A stretch of 64,000 nucleotides of DNA from Dolichospermum compactum NIES-806 (GCF_002368115.1 NZ_AP018316.1:3454496-3518495); one strand, 5' to 3'. Shown: positions 1 through 7,909, counted from the first letter of the stretch. Notes: a model not told the origin generated them from the letters alone. Made by a program: numbers and translations.

Positions 1-2
1 TT

Positions 3-1134
3 TTAGTGTGACACTTGCGTAAGTCCTAGTTCTGTTACTAATGCAATATCAACTTTATTATCATCAACAAGGGCTAATGGTAGTAAAAGAGACATAATAT
101 TTTTAGTTGGGAAATACATTGGAATGGCAGTTTTATAATTCCATTTCACCCGTTTAATAGCCAATTTTAAGGCAGCATCTAATCTATCTTTAATGGCTCT
201 AAATGCTTGCGTATCTTCTTTAAGTGCTTCACCAAATCTTTTAAAGTAAGAACGTTTAGTCTGATAATCCATTTTTGTTATATCTTCCACAACAAAGTTT
301 TCAGGAAGATTCTTTTCAAGAAAATTTAAAGGGAGGCGATCTGTATTGTCTACTATAATATGCTGATAATCAAGTGTTGGTTCTCCTACTGAAGTATTGT
401 ACAGCATATCTGCTGTATTACTAAAATAATTTGCTTGTTCTGGCATCTTAATAAATTGGCGCACTAGCGTTTTTCCAGCCCAATCTTGACCCGCTATACA
501 AAAATCAGAAAGTTCCCATTGCTGTCTCATAGTTTTACTTTTCTTAAAAAGTGCAAAAATAGGTTCATAATACTTGTCAACCAAGCCAGTATTAAACGTG
601 GCAAATTCTTCTGTCGTAAGAATTTTATTTTCTTCTTTAGTGAGCCTATAGAAAGTATAAAATAGTATAAAATAAATACTTGTGCAAAATAGGATATTTG
701 TCATCTGGTTTATCGCCATAAAACCATTGTTCATCAAGAGCTAGTTCTCGCAGCTTATTTAAAGTTTTGCTCAGATCACCAAGCCAAGCCCATTCAAAAA
801 GTGCATTTTTAGCAATCGAAATTCGTCTACTGTTTTGTTTAACTTTTAGTTTTATTGCTGGGATACCATGTTTTATAACTTGTGAAGATTCTTCAATCAA
901 CCTTCCCATAGTAACAGGAACTTCAGAGGATTCATCTTGTTTTAGCTCTAATAAATCAGGGTAATCCCCTAGGAAATGGGATAGGTTTAAATAATACCCT
1001 GTAGATTTAAAATCAAATGCTTGACTCAGAAAGCTGCCAAAATCCGATAAATAGAACCAGCCTTCTTCTTGCGTTTTACATTGCTGGGCAGATTTAATGA
1101 TTATACTGCGAATGTCTGGTTGACTCATTTTCAC
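3..1134 (-). pseudogene. Frameshifted LOTUS (OST-HTH)-DUF3825 protein gene
   Basis: Two overlapping reading frames together make one protein. The upstream part (646-1128) has a LOTUS/OST-HTH-like N-terminus (EGWFYLSDFGSFLSQAF, then YYLNLSHFLGDYPDLLEL) and starts a DUF3825 domain. The downstream part (3 to about 660) continues DUF3825 (FATFNTGLVDKYYEPIFALF). The break lies at 654-673, where the 10-mer AGTATAAAAT is present twice in tandem; removing one copy restores the frame as HKYLFYTFYRLT. ATG at 1128, preceded by AAGGG, is a better start than GTG at 1134. LOTUS domains are known RNA-binding modules; an RNA-related role for DUF3825 is inference. The gene is probably non-functional, unless slippage in the repeat restores some product. 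Confidence 0.82.
654..673. repeat. 10-bp tandem duplication that breaks the LOTUS-DUF3825 gene
   Basis: AGTATAAAAT occurs at 654-663 and again at 664-673. The extra ten bases shift the reading frame of the minus-strand gene and bring in an early stop (TYR-LEU-stop region near 646). Confidence 0.9.
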
Positions 1135-1230
1135 CCTTATCCTGTTTATCTAGTTGATCAAATTCACAAGTATTATACACAACATCGTTACCAGGTTTAA
1201 CCCAATAACGATGTTTAATGAAAATTATCT

Positions 1231-1320
1231 TAACCTTGGGCTACAGGTTATTTCGGCAAAAATTTCTCTAACTCCGTAAAAGCATCAGCATCAAACAAAA
1301 ATCAGCAGTTTGGGAAATCT
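1231..1320 (-). pseudogene. Duplicated, decayed fragment of the thiC 3' end
   Basis: On the minus strand this reads DADAFTELEKFLPK-stop-PVAQG-stop, against DADALTELEKFLAKEPVAQG-stop at the C-terminus of the intact thiC at 3368. The first ~65 bases align closely with 3368-3432. A deletion of about 50 bases relative to thiC follows, then a second match (ACAAAA-TCAGCAGTTT). One codon has become TAA. It is a remnant left by duplication or rearrangement between this point and the real thiC 2.1 kb away. Confidence 0.85.
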
Positions 1321-1347
1321 CCTCAAACTGCCAAGAAATATACTACC

Positions 1348-2448
1348 CTAACCTTCCTCATTCCTCAATCTTTGTAACAATTCCTCACGGGATAAATTAC
1401 CCAAAGAAAGAAGTAACTGAGTGCGTTCAGAAATAGGAATATTAGCAATCTTTTCCACCAAACCAGATAACTCAGCATCCAAACTACCAAAACGCCCTTC
1501 CATAAGAGAAGTTATCAAAGAAAATCGTTCCTCTTGCTTCCAATCTTCTATTTGTTGTAAATAAGCCGGTGATAAGTTCATAATTACTTCCTCTTCTTCC
1601 CTACTTAAATTATCTCTCAATTCTAAATTCTTGCGCCAGTCCGCTAAAATTTCTAACAAATTCTCTCGAAAAGGGTTATTTTCTGGTAATTCCGTTAATT
1701 CCTCAACTGCTCTTTTCTGTGTTCCTCCTTTTCCCAAAACTCTCAACCATAACGTATCCTCATTTACTGGTAATTGATGAATAGCAACTATTACTGTTTT
1801 CAGGATATTCGGTAGAAAATAAACACCTTCAACCCAATCTTCTGCAATTTCAGTTGCACCTCAACCGGTAATCATCCGAGATGAAAAAGTTGGTGTTAAA
1901 ATCCATAAAATCGGCAATTCTGATTCAGCAATATTTCTGTTTTCGCGTTTTGCTTTCCTAACTATATCGCCATGAACAGCATATAATTTAAGTAAACAAC
2001 TACGAATTTATATTTCTGATGGTGGGTTGCGAAAAGGCTCAAATAAACATTGAGTTTTTGCCATCTTCCCTAATAAACCTAAAGGGAGATTTTCCTGATT
2101 TTGATCAGAAAAGGGTTCAGGGGAAACGCATCTTATCAATAAGGGTGATTCAATCTCAATAATGACCAAAATATTCGCATTAACGACCACTTATTGACAA
2201 TACTTTAGTCCATCACTATGATCCTGAAAAAATCAATCAAACGATAAATAGGGATTTATTGGTTTATACATTAAAATGGTATTTTGTCAATAAGATTTAG
2301 ATGCGTTTCCCCTGGAAAAGGGTTCAAACCAAACATCAATTTCTTGAATTTCACGTTTAACCTTTTCACTTTTTTTAATTGTTCCTAGAGGTGTTAATAA
2401 TTCCTCTAGATATTCTTTAGCAAATTAGTCATGAGATTGTCGAGTCAT
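1348..2448 (-). pseudogene. Rpn/DUF4351-like PD-(D/E)XK family gene, inactivated by stops and a MITE
   Basis: Read from ATG at 2448, the minus strand gives MTRQSHD-stop-FAKEYLEELLTPLG and KREIQEIDVWFEPFS. It is then interrupted by the element at 2118-2314 and resumes as DQNQENLPLGLLGKMAKTQ. Further on come RKAKRENRNIAESELPILWI, then SSRMITG-stop-GATEIAEDW (a tryptophan codon turned to TGA), ending at 1348 with a charged tail (LSREELLQRLRNEEG). Three in-frame stops (near 2424, 2008 and 1860) plus the insertion make it a clear pseudogene. The layout resembles a common cyanobacterial family annotated as Rpn/DUF4351-type putative nuclease or transposase. The assignment is from memory of the family; the decay is read directly. 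Confidence 0.8.
2118..2314. mobile_element. 197-bp MITE with 15-bp TIRs and 10-bp target duplication
   Basis: The ends are perfect inverted repeats, CAGGGGAAACGCATC at 2118-2132 and its reverse complement at 2300-2314. They are flanked by the direct repeat GAAAAGGGTT (2108-2117 and 2315-2324). Removing the element and one flank rejoins the host reading frame as WFEPFSDQNQEN. No transposase is encoded, so it must have moved in trans. A 10-bp duplication fits IS4-type elements; that link is inference. Confidence 0.92.
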
Positions 2449-2487
2449 TTGATTATATCAAAAATCACAATAAACATGAAAAATATT

Positions 2488-2505
2488 GTATAATAATTAT
2501 TATAC
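2488..2505. promoter_or_regulatory. Perfect 18-bp palindrome upstream of the PIN toxin-antitoxin pair
   Basis: GTATAATAATTATTATAC is a perfect inverted repeat about 120 bases upstream of the antitoxin start, in an AT-rich intergenic stretch. Its position and symmetry suit an autoregulatory operator, but very AT-rich DNA yields such palindromes by chance. Confidence 0.35.
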
Positions 2506-2626
2506 TACCGAAAGCATAGTTTTAAAAGTGGTTTACCCCCACAAGTTAAACTAATTCACAAAAGCCAGCAGCAATTCAAAAATTAGATTATAATTGTCGA
2601 ATAGGAAGAATAAAAATGGTAAAAAT

Positions 2627-2875
2627 ATGAATACGATAGAAGAAATAATCATCAAAGTACCATCAAATATTGCTGAAGCTTATCGTCGCAGTACTAAGGA
2701 AGAACAGGAACAAATTCAGCTAAAGTTAGCATTAATTATGGAGTCAAATTTATTAAAAAATAGTAAAGAAGCACTTCAAAAACTTAGAAATACGATGGAT
2801 AAAGCCAGTCAAGAAGCACAAGCTAATGGTTTAACTCCTGAAATTTTAAAATCTATTTTGCAAGATGATAAATAA
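2627..2875 (+). CDS. Putative antitoxin of a PIN-domain toxin-antitoxin pair
   Basis: Small charged protein of about 82 residues (MNTIEEIIIKVPSNIAEAYR onward), largely helical by composition, with a basic/acidic middle and a C-terminus ending SILQDDK. I recognise no named domain; the role is inferred from its overlap of 11 bases with the PIN toxin gene downstream, the usual order for antitoxin then toxin. ATG at 2627 is preferred over the in-frame TTG at 2594, as the first residues from TTG look non-conserved and low-complexity. The ribosome site is weak. Together with the next gene it forms an intact module among decayed genes. Confidence 0.7.
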   Translation: MNTIEEIIIKVPSNIAEAYRRSTKEEQEQIQLKLALIMESNLLKNSKEALQKLRNTMDKASQEAQANGLTPEILKSILQDDK

Positions 2876-3278
2876 ACGCCGTTTTGTATTTGATACAAAT
2901 GTTTTCGTAAGTGCATTTTTATTTAGTCAAAGTAAACCACGTCAGGCATTAGATAAAGCTCAAGATGTAGGTATTATCTTGTTAAGTGCTGCTGTTTTTG
3001 CCGAGTTACAAGAAGTTTTATCAAGACCAAAATTCAACCGTTATATTACCTTAGAAAGACGGAGGGAATTAATAGATAATTTAGTAGAAACTATCGAGTT
3101 TATTAATGTTACTGAACAAATCAATGAATGTCGAGATCCTAAAGATAATAAATACCTGGAATTAGCTGTGAGTGGCAAAGCTCAATGTATTATTACAGGT
3201 GATGAAGATTTGCTGATTCTTCACCCATTTAAACAGATTGATATTTTATCGGTTCAGAAATTTTTGGGTGAAATTTAA
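2865..3278 (+). CDS. PIN-domain toxin (putative ribonuclease, COG1569 type)
   Basis: 137 residues, normal for a single PIN domain. The first acidic residue is in RFVFDTNVFVSAFLF, the second in the AAVFAELQEVLSRPKF segment, and the others in CRDPKDNKYLELAV and ITGDEDLLIL, the Asp/Glu set that binds Mg/Mn in PIN nucleases. These toxins typically cut RNA and are held inactive by the partner antitoxin. It overlaps the upstream antitoxin and is probably co-translated with it. No disabling changes are visible. Confidence 0.88.
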   Translation: MINKRRFVFDTNVFVSAFLFSQSKPRQALDKAQDVGIILLSAAVFAELQEVLSRPKFNRYITLERRRELIDNLVETIEFINVTEQINECRDPKDNKYLELAVSGKAQCIITGDEDLLILHPFKQIDILSVQKFLGEI

Positions 3279-3320
3279 TTTGTTCGCTTATAGATTTTTA
3301 CATTTTAATATTGATGTCCT

Positions 3321-3355
3321 CAGATCCCCGACTTCTCTAAGAAGTCGGGGATCTG
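3321..3355. repeat. Dispersed hairpin repeat, GATCCCCGACTTC family (copy 1)
   Basis: Perfect 15-bp stem CAGATCCCCGACTTC with a 5-base loop. It lies between the convergent PIN toxin gene and thiC, where it could end transcription on both strands. Confidence 0.85.
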
Positions 3356-3367
3356 GTTGTTCAGTAT

Positions 3368-4741
3368 TTAACCTTGCGCTACAGGTTCTTTAGCCAAAAA
3401 CTTCTCCAATTCAGTCAAAGCATCAGCATCAACCTTAGTCTGCATAGGACAGAACTTAGGTCCACACATGGAACAAAACTCAGCAGTTTTATAGATATCT
3501 GCTGGTAAAGTTTCATCGTGATATTCCTTCGCTCTTTCTGGGTCTAAAGATAACTCAAATTGACGATTCCAGTCGAAATTATAGCGAGCTTTAGAAAGTT
3601 CATCATCCCTATCTCTAGCACCAGGGCGATGTCTAGCAATATCCGCTGCATGAGCCGCAATTTTATAAGCAATTAAGCCATTACGCACATCTTCAGCATT
3701 AGGTAAACCTAAATGTTCTTTAGGAGTCACATAACACAACATCGCTGTCCCATACCAACCCGCCATAGCAGCCCCAATGGCCGATGTAATATGGTCATAG
3801 CCAGGAGCAATATCTGTAACCAAAGGACCAAGAACATAGAAAGGTGCTTCCGAACACTCTTCCATTTGCTTGCGGACATTAAACTCAATTTGATCCATAG
3901 GAACGTGACCCGGACCTTCCACCATTACCTGGACATCATGTTCCCAAGCTTTGCGGGTGAGATTTCCCAGAGTTTTCAGTTCCGCCAACTGAGCTTCATC
4001 TGAGGCATCATGGGTACATCCTGGGCGCAGGGAGTCGCCCAAACTGAAAGAAACATCATATCTTTTAAAAATCTCAATGATGTCGTTGAAATGGGTATAG
4101 AGGGGGTTTTGTTTGTGGTGATGCAACATCCACCGCGCCAAAATTCCGCCACCACGAGAAACAATCCCTGTAATCCGGTTTCTAACTAAAGGTAAATGTT
4201 CAATCAAAATTCCCGCGTGGATAGTTTGATAGTCTACCCCTTGCTGGGCGTGTTTTTCGATGACATGGAGAAAATCGTCAGCGGTGAGATTTTCAATAGT
4301 GCCGTGAACACTTTCTAAAGCTTGGTAAACTGGAACAGTCCCAATGGGAACAGGTGAAGCATTGATAATTGCGGTACGAATTTCATCTAAATTACCGCCA
4401 CCTGTGGATAAATCCATAACGGTATCAGCACCGTATTTTACCGCCAGGTTGAGTTTATCAACTTCTTCCTGCAAGTTGGAAGAATTGGGAGAAGCACCGA
4501 TATTGGCGTTAACTTTGCACTTAGAAGCGATACCAATAGCCATCGGTTCTAAGTTGGTGTGATTAATATTCGCAGGGATAATCATCCGTCCCCGTGCAAC
4601 TTCGGCGCGGATAAGTTCAGCAGGCAGGTTTTCCCGCTTGGCTACGTATTGCATTTCTTCGGTGATCACACCCTGGCGAGCGTAGTGCATTTGCGATACG
4701 TTCTTTTGTCCACGTCGCTTGGCTACCCATTCTGTCCGCAT
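3368..4741 (-). CDS. thiC: Phosphomethylpyrimidine synthase ThiC
   Basis: 457 residues, full length for the family. ThiC is the radical-SAM enzyme that converts aminoimidazole ribotide to the hydroxymethylpyrimidine phosphate moiety of thiamine. The C-terminal CX2CX4C cluster motif (CSMCGPKFC, Cys423, Cys426, Cys431) that holds its 4Fe-4S cluster is present, as are the conserved stretches MDLSTGGGNLDEIR and EGPGHVPMDQIE. The start at 4741 lies just downstream of a TPP riboswitch, so expression should fall when thiamine pyrophosphate is plentiful. A decayed copy of its last codons sits at 1231-1320. Confidence 0.98.
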   Translation of the reverse strand: MRTEWVAKRRGQKNVSQMHYARQGVITEEMQYVAKRENLPAELIRAEVARGRMIIPANINHTNLEPMAIGIASKCKVNANIGASPNSSNLQEEVDKLNLAVKYGADTVMDLSTGGGNLDEIRTAIINASPVPIGTVPVYQALESVHGTIENLTADDFLHVIEKHAQQGVDYQTIHAGILIEHLPLVRNRITGIVSRGGGILARWMLHHHKQNPLYTHFNDIIEIFKRYDVSFSLGDSLRPGCTHDASDEAQLAELKTLGNLTRKAWEHDVQVMVEGPGHVPMDQIEFNVRKQMEECSEAPFYVLGPLVTDIAPGYDHITSAIGAAMAGWYGTAMLCYVTPKEHLGLPNAEDVRNGLIAYKIAAHAADIARHRPGARDRDDELSKARYNFDWNRQFELSLDPERAKEYHDETLPADIYKTAEFCSMCGPKFCPMQTKVDADALTELEKFLAKEPVAQG

Positions 4742-4761
4742 ATTACAATCCTCAAATAAAC

Positions 4762-4840
4762 AGCTTCCCTCCGCTGGTATTATCCAGACTCAGGTGTTAA
4801 GGGTTTGATCTCAGCTTGTTTTCCCAAGCACCCCTAGCAT
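4762..4840 (-). promoter_or_regulatory. TPP riboswitch (THI element) of thiC
   Basis: Read on the minus strand it holds the conserved parts in order: GGGGTGCTTGGG, then AGCTGAGATCAAACCC, then ACCTGAGTCTGGATAATACC and AGCGGAGGGAAGC. The aptamer ends about 20 bases before the thiC start codon. It fits control of translation start or of an early terminator. Confidence 0.97.
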
Positions 4841-4939
4841 GGTGTAGATTGTAGCATTTTGGTGATGATTGGAGGGAGGGGGATGATAAATCGTGAAGAT
4901 ATGGGGAAAGGAGGATTTGTAGTTGGTTACACAAACCGC

Positions 4940-5050
4940 CTAGTACCGCAGGGCGTTCGTCAAAAGTCAAAAGTCAAAAGTCAAAACGAATATACAATGA
5001 GCTTTCCAGTAGTTTGGAATGGTCTATTTATTTCTGCCGACCTGTACTAG
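4940..5050. repeat. CTAGTAC-ended dispersed element, copy 1
   Basis: It runs from CTAGTACCGCAGGGCGTTCG to CCTGTACTAG, with CTAGTAC/GTACTAG inverted ends and three TCAAAAG heptamers inside. The same layout recurs at 20273, 25373, 46799 and 54672. No protein is encoded; it looks like a MITE-type small mobile repeat. Confidence 0.75.
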
Positions 5051-5536
5051 GGTTGAAACCCCAGCCTAATAGCGAAAGTCCCTTTTAACGGACTCCAATC
5101 TTTTCTTTTTTCAGTCGTCTTGAGACGACTTTTGTTATTAGCCTTACACTTCAGTGCTAGGCGGGTAAGTTAGCAATTACTATGCTGTAGCTAGAAGGTT
5201 AGAAAAATTAGATGGTTCGCAAGAGTTTCTAATTAAGGCTTTGGGATTTTCGCGTTTTTCGCCTGTGAATAAATTAAATATTACTTCTTCCTGTTGATAG
5301 TAAAGATGTAATAAAAAGCTAATTTTCCGGCTTTTTCTTCAGAACACAGTACACATTTCTTATCAGTGTGTGAGAAGAAGTTATAATGAATACGAACCAC
5401 TCCAGACACAGAGGACACAGAGGTAAGAGATTTGGTAGAGGTGATAATTGGGTTAATTTGGTAATTAGTTATTTTTGCAAGAATTATGTGATGAATACGA
5501 ACCACTCCAGGCACAGAGGACACGGAGGTAATAGGT
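5051..5536. other. Gene-free spacer with repeats and a possible coding scrap
   Basis: There is no intact gene. Inverted repeats occur near 5114-5132 (GTCGTCTTGAGACGAC). A 43-codon open stretch near 5169-5300 reads LEKLDGSQEFLIKALGFSRF on the plus strand and looks like the tail of a lost protein, which I cannot name. Two near-identical copies of a stretch beginning ATGAATACGAACCACTCCAG (5388-5432 and 5489-5533) lie ~101 bases apart. The second copy carries the ribosome site of the next gene. Confidence 0.5.
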
Positions 5537-5917
5537 TTGGGAGAGGATATAAATGAGCTTACGGGGGAGGTTATTGGGGCTGCTATTGAGGTACACCGGG
5601 TTTTGGGTCCTGGGTTTTTGGAGGAGGTGTATAAGGAGGCACTGGTGGTTGAATTTATGATTCGGAGTGTACATCATGAGGTTGAAAAGTCAATAAGCTT
5701 GACATATAAAGGACATGATGTAGGTAGAGGTAGATTAGATTTTTTAGTTGCAGACTGTTTAGTTGTAGAATTAAAAGCTGTGCAAACCCTAGCCCCCATT
5801 CACGAAGCTCAACTTCTCTCCTACCTCAAAATAACCAAGCGCACTTTAGGACTCCTCATCAACTTTAATGTTCCCCTCCTCAAAGACGGTATCAAACGCA
5901 TAGCCCTCTCTCTCTAA
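5537..5917 (+). CDS. GxxExxY family protein (PD-(D/E)XK-like)
   Basis: 126 residues matching the GxxExxY family. The naming motif is GPGFLEEVYKEAL, followed by RGRLDFLVADCLVVELKAV, whose D and ELK residues resemble a PD-(D/E)XK nuclease core, and then AQLLSYLKITKRTLGLLINF. The family's biochemical role is not established; nuclease activity is inference from the core. TTG at 5537 is taken as the start because GGAGG (5524-5528) sits 8 bases upstream and no better codon is in frame. The sequence around the start is partly duplicated about 100 bases upstream. Confidence 0.85.
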   Translation: MGEDINELTGEVIGAAIEVHRVLGPGFLEEVYKEALVVEFMIRSVHHEVEKSISLTYKGHDVGRGRLDFLVADCLVVELKAVQTLAPIHEAQLLSYLKITKRTLGLLINFNVPLLKDGIKRIALSL

Positions 5918-6296
5918 CTCTTCCCTCTGTGTACTCTGCGCCTCTGCGGTTCGTTAATTCCTCCATAACCGTATCAGTCCAGCCAAAATCATGTATTTTT
6001 GTAAATGTGGCGAAAACCTCCAGCAATATCGCTAAACAAAGATCACAAACTGCGATAATTTAAGAACAGCTTTTGGATTCATCCATGTACCGTGAGACAA
6101 CCGGGAAGTTATCCAGCATCGGATAACAGCTTGGGTAATTATTTGTGGCAAGCACACGAGTAATTATGAACTGTTAACCCTGTGATTAGACTAATCTAAA
6201 ACAGGCAAGTTCAAACCAGGAATCCTCCGCCTGTAAAGGTTTAGGAATGTCTAAAAAAATTAAAAAAAGCTTTGGCAACTAATTCTTAGGTGAACT
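5918..6296 (+). other. Spacer with dispersed repeat and psbH leader
   Basis: It opens with a common dispersed repeat (CTCTGCGCCTCTGCGGTTCG at 5935-5954). The remaining ~330 bases upstream of psbH hold short inverted pairs (GTTATCCAGCATCGGATAAC at 6108-6127) and no reading frame of note. It probably contains the psbH promoter and leader, but I cannot place them firmly. Confidence 0.5.
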
Positions 6297-6500
6297 ATGG
6301 CACAACGGACTAGGTTGGGAGATATTCTCAGACCCTTAAATGCTGAGTATGGTAAGGTATCTCCAGGTTGGGGAACAACACCTTTAATGGGTGTGTTTAT
6401 GGGTTTATTTCTGGTATTTCTGCTAATTATTCTCCAAGTTTATAACAAGTCTCTGTTAATTCAGGATGTCCTTGTTGATTGGCGCAGTTTAGGCGGCTAA
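6297..6500 (+). CDS. psbH: Photosystem II reaction centre protein PsbH
   Basis: 67 residues with the typical opening MAQRTRLGDILRPLNAEYGK, a single membrane span (MGVFMGLFLVFLLIILQVYN, about residues 30-50) and a short lumenal tail ending DWRSLGG. PsbH is a thylakoid subunit of photosystem II needed for assembly and for acceptor-side stability. It is followed by a hairpin with a T-run, so it is probably transcribed alone. Confidence 0.98.
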   Translation: MAQRTRLGDILRPLNAEYGKVSPGWGTTPLMGVFMGLFLVFLLIILQVYNKSLLIQDVLVDWRSLGG

Positions 6501-6533
6501 TGGCTATCCAGCCATCAAGCTAACATGATTACC

Positions 6534-6557
6534 TACCCGGCTTGTCCGGGTTTTTTT
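6534..6557 (+). terminator. Intrinsic terminator after psbH
   Basis: Stem ACCCGG/CCGGGT with loop CTTG, followed by a run of seven T, 35 bases after the psbH stop. Confidence 0.9.
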
Positions 6558-6655
6558 ATGATTCAAAAAAAATGCCTAAAAATAGCGATAAAATTAATCT
6601 AGATCCCAAAGCTATAAGGTAGTTGTGGCGGTTTTTCTGTATACAGGAGAGAAGA

Positions 6656-6916
6656 ATGAATATATTTGGTATCGGCTTACCAGAAATGGGTGTCATTATG
6701 GTAGTTGCATTATTAATCTTTGGACCGAAGAAGTTACCAGAAATTGGTCGCAGTTTGGGGAAAACTATTCGCAGTTTTCAAGAAGCCTCTAATGAATTTC
6801 AAAGCGAGTTCAAAAAAGAATCTGAACAATTAAAAGAAACTGTGCAAACAACCGCTGAATTAGAACATAAACACATTGAAGCTGGAAAAAACCAGCCAGA
6901 AAATATACAAGGATGA
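6656..6916 (+). CDS. tatA: Twin-arginine translocase subunit TatA/TatE type
   Basis: 86 residues from MNIFGIGLPEMGVIMVVALL. It has the usual short N-terminal membrane helix, the FGPKKLPEIGRSLGKTIRSF hinge and amphipathic helix, and a charged tail. TatA multimers form the pore for folded Tat substrates; one such substrate in this window is the phosphatase at 55828. ATG at 6656 is chosen since CAGGAGAG precedes it closely; an in-frame upstream codon at 6623 would add a non-conserved 11-residue leader. The stop overlaps the pth start (ATGA), so the two are co-translated. The tail is longer than in E. coli TatE. Confidence 0.95.
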   Translation: MNIFGIGLPEMGVIMVVALLIFGPKKLPEIGRSLGKTIRSFQEASNEFQSEFKKESEQLKETVQTTAELEHKHIEAGKNQPENIQG

Positions 6917-7557
6917 AAGATGAACAAGTAAAACCAATGGTTTTGGTAATTCCCCAGCTAATTGTTGGACTGGGAAATCCAGAGCCTAAATATGATCAAA
7001 CTCGTCATAATATTGGCTTTGCAGCTATAGATACCCTAGCTCGCGCTTGGCAAATCTCTCTAGCTGAAAATCGCAAGTTTCAAGGAGAGTTTGGTGAAGG
7101 GAATGCAGCCGGTAAGGGTAAAGTCCGCTTGCTCAAACCCTTAACCTATATGAACCTTTCAGGACAAGCTATTCAAGCTGTGACAAATTGGTACAAAATA
7201 CCGCCTGAATCAGTATTAGTCATTTATGATGATTTAGATTTACCTTTGGGTAAAACTCGCTTACGTTTATCCGGTTCTGCAGGTGGACATAATGGCATGA
7301 AAAGCATTATTTCTCATCTAAATACCCAAAATTTCCCCAGATTGCGAATTGGCATAGGTAAACCAAAGGGCGCAATAGATGGGGATAATTCTCATACTGT
7401 TTCTCATGTTTTGGGACGATTTTCCGCTGCTGAGAATAAAGTTATGTCTCAGGTTTTAAGCTTTGTTATTGAGTGTGGAGAATTTAGTTTCAAACAGGGA
7501 GTAGAAAAGGCAATGAATCTTTGTAATACCCAGAATTTTACTGGTATTGATTCTTGA
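6913..7557 (+). CDS. pth: Peptidyl-tRNA hydrolase
   Basis: 214 residues. The enzyme releases the peptide from peptidyl-tRNA dropped by ribosomes. Conserved blocks are IVGLGNPEPKYDQTRHNIGF (with the catalytic His and the Asn), LLKPLTYMNLSGQA, VLVIYDDLDLPLGKTRLRLS with the catalytic Asp, and GSAGGHNGMKSI. It overlaps tatA by four bases (ATGA). About 18 residues precede the usual first strand; an internal ATG (MVLVIPQLIVGLGN) is an alternative start. Confidence 0.97.
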   Translation: MKDEQVKPMVLVIPQLIVGLGNPEPKYDQTRHNIGFAAIDTLARAWQISLAENRKFQGEFGEGNAAGKGKVRLLKPLTYMNLSGQAIQAVTNWYKIPPESVLVIYDDLDLPLGKTRLRLSGSAGGHNGMKSIISHLNTQNFPRLRIGIGKPKGAIDGDNSHTVSHVLGRFSAAENKVMSQVLSFVIECGEFSFKQGVEKAMNLCNTQNFTGIDS

Positions 7558-7579
7558 TGAGTGGTTGCTTGTTCAGAGA

Positions 7580-7602
7580 AGGAGTTAGGAATCCTGACTC
7601 CT
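7580..7602 (+). terminator. Weak hairpin after pth
   Basis: AGGAGTTAGGA pairs imperfectly with TGACTCCT just past the pth stop. There is no T-run, so it may be only a folded repeat of the AGGAGT type common in this genome. Confidence 0.35.
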
Positions 7603-7680
7603 GAATTCCGGGACAATGTGCGATAAGTTAAATTTTGTAATATTCTATAAATATGGCTTTCATAATATGTATCTAAATTT

Positions 7681-7818
7681 ATGGACTTAGAACCCGCTAC
7701 GGTGCTTGGAATTGCCTTTTGCTCGGCATTGGTTGCTATTACTGGTATGGCAATTTATACATCTTTTGGACCTCCAAGTCAGGAATTAGATGATCCTTTT
7801 GATGATCACGATGATTAA
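7681..7818 (+). CDS. psbN: Photosystem II assembly-related small protein PsbN
   Basis: 45-residue protein, MDLEPATVLGIAFCSALVAI then TGMAIYTSFGPPSQELDDPF and a DDHDD end. The match to PsbN (EPATVL start, single hydrophobic helix, YT-FGPPS motif, acidic tail) is clear along its length. PsbN is a bitopic thylakoid protein needed for assembly of the photosystem II reaction centre rather than a stable subunit. It lies 1.2 kb past psbH on the same strand, behind tatA-pth. Confidence 0.95.
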   Translation: MDLEPATVLGIAFCSALVAITGMAIYTSFGPPSQELDDPFDDHDD

Positions 7819-7879
7819 TAGGGTTATTAATTTATACTACAAACGGTTCATAGTTTAAAGAAAGATGGAACCCCTCTCC

Positions 7880-7909
7880 AAACCTCTCCCCGCTGCGGGG
7901 AGAGGTTTT
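7880..7909. repeat. Dispersed hairpin (CTCTCCCCGC type) between convergent genes
   Basis: AAACCTCTCCCCGC pairs with GCGGGGAGAGGTTT around a short loop, between psbN (plus) and the glycosyltransferase gene (minus). The same kind of hairpin, with CCCCCTCC stems, appears at 18655-18685 and 40680-40710. It may serve as a two-way terminator. Confidence 0.7.

Noticed and set aside
4859..5050. 63-codon plus-strand frame
   Set aside because: It reads through the riboswitch upstream area and a dispersed element with heptamer repeats; no protein family or ribosome site.
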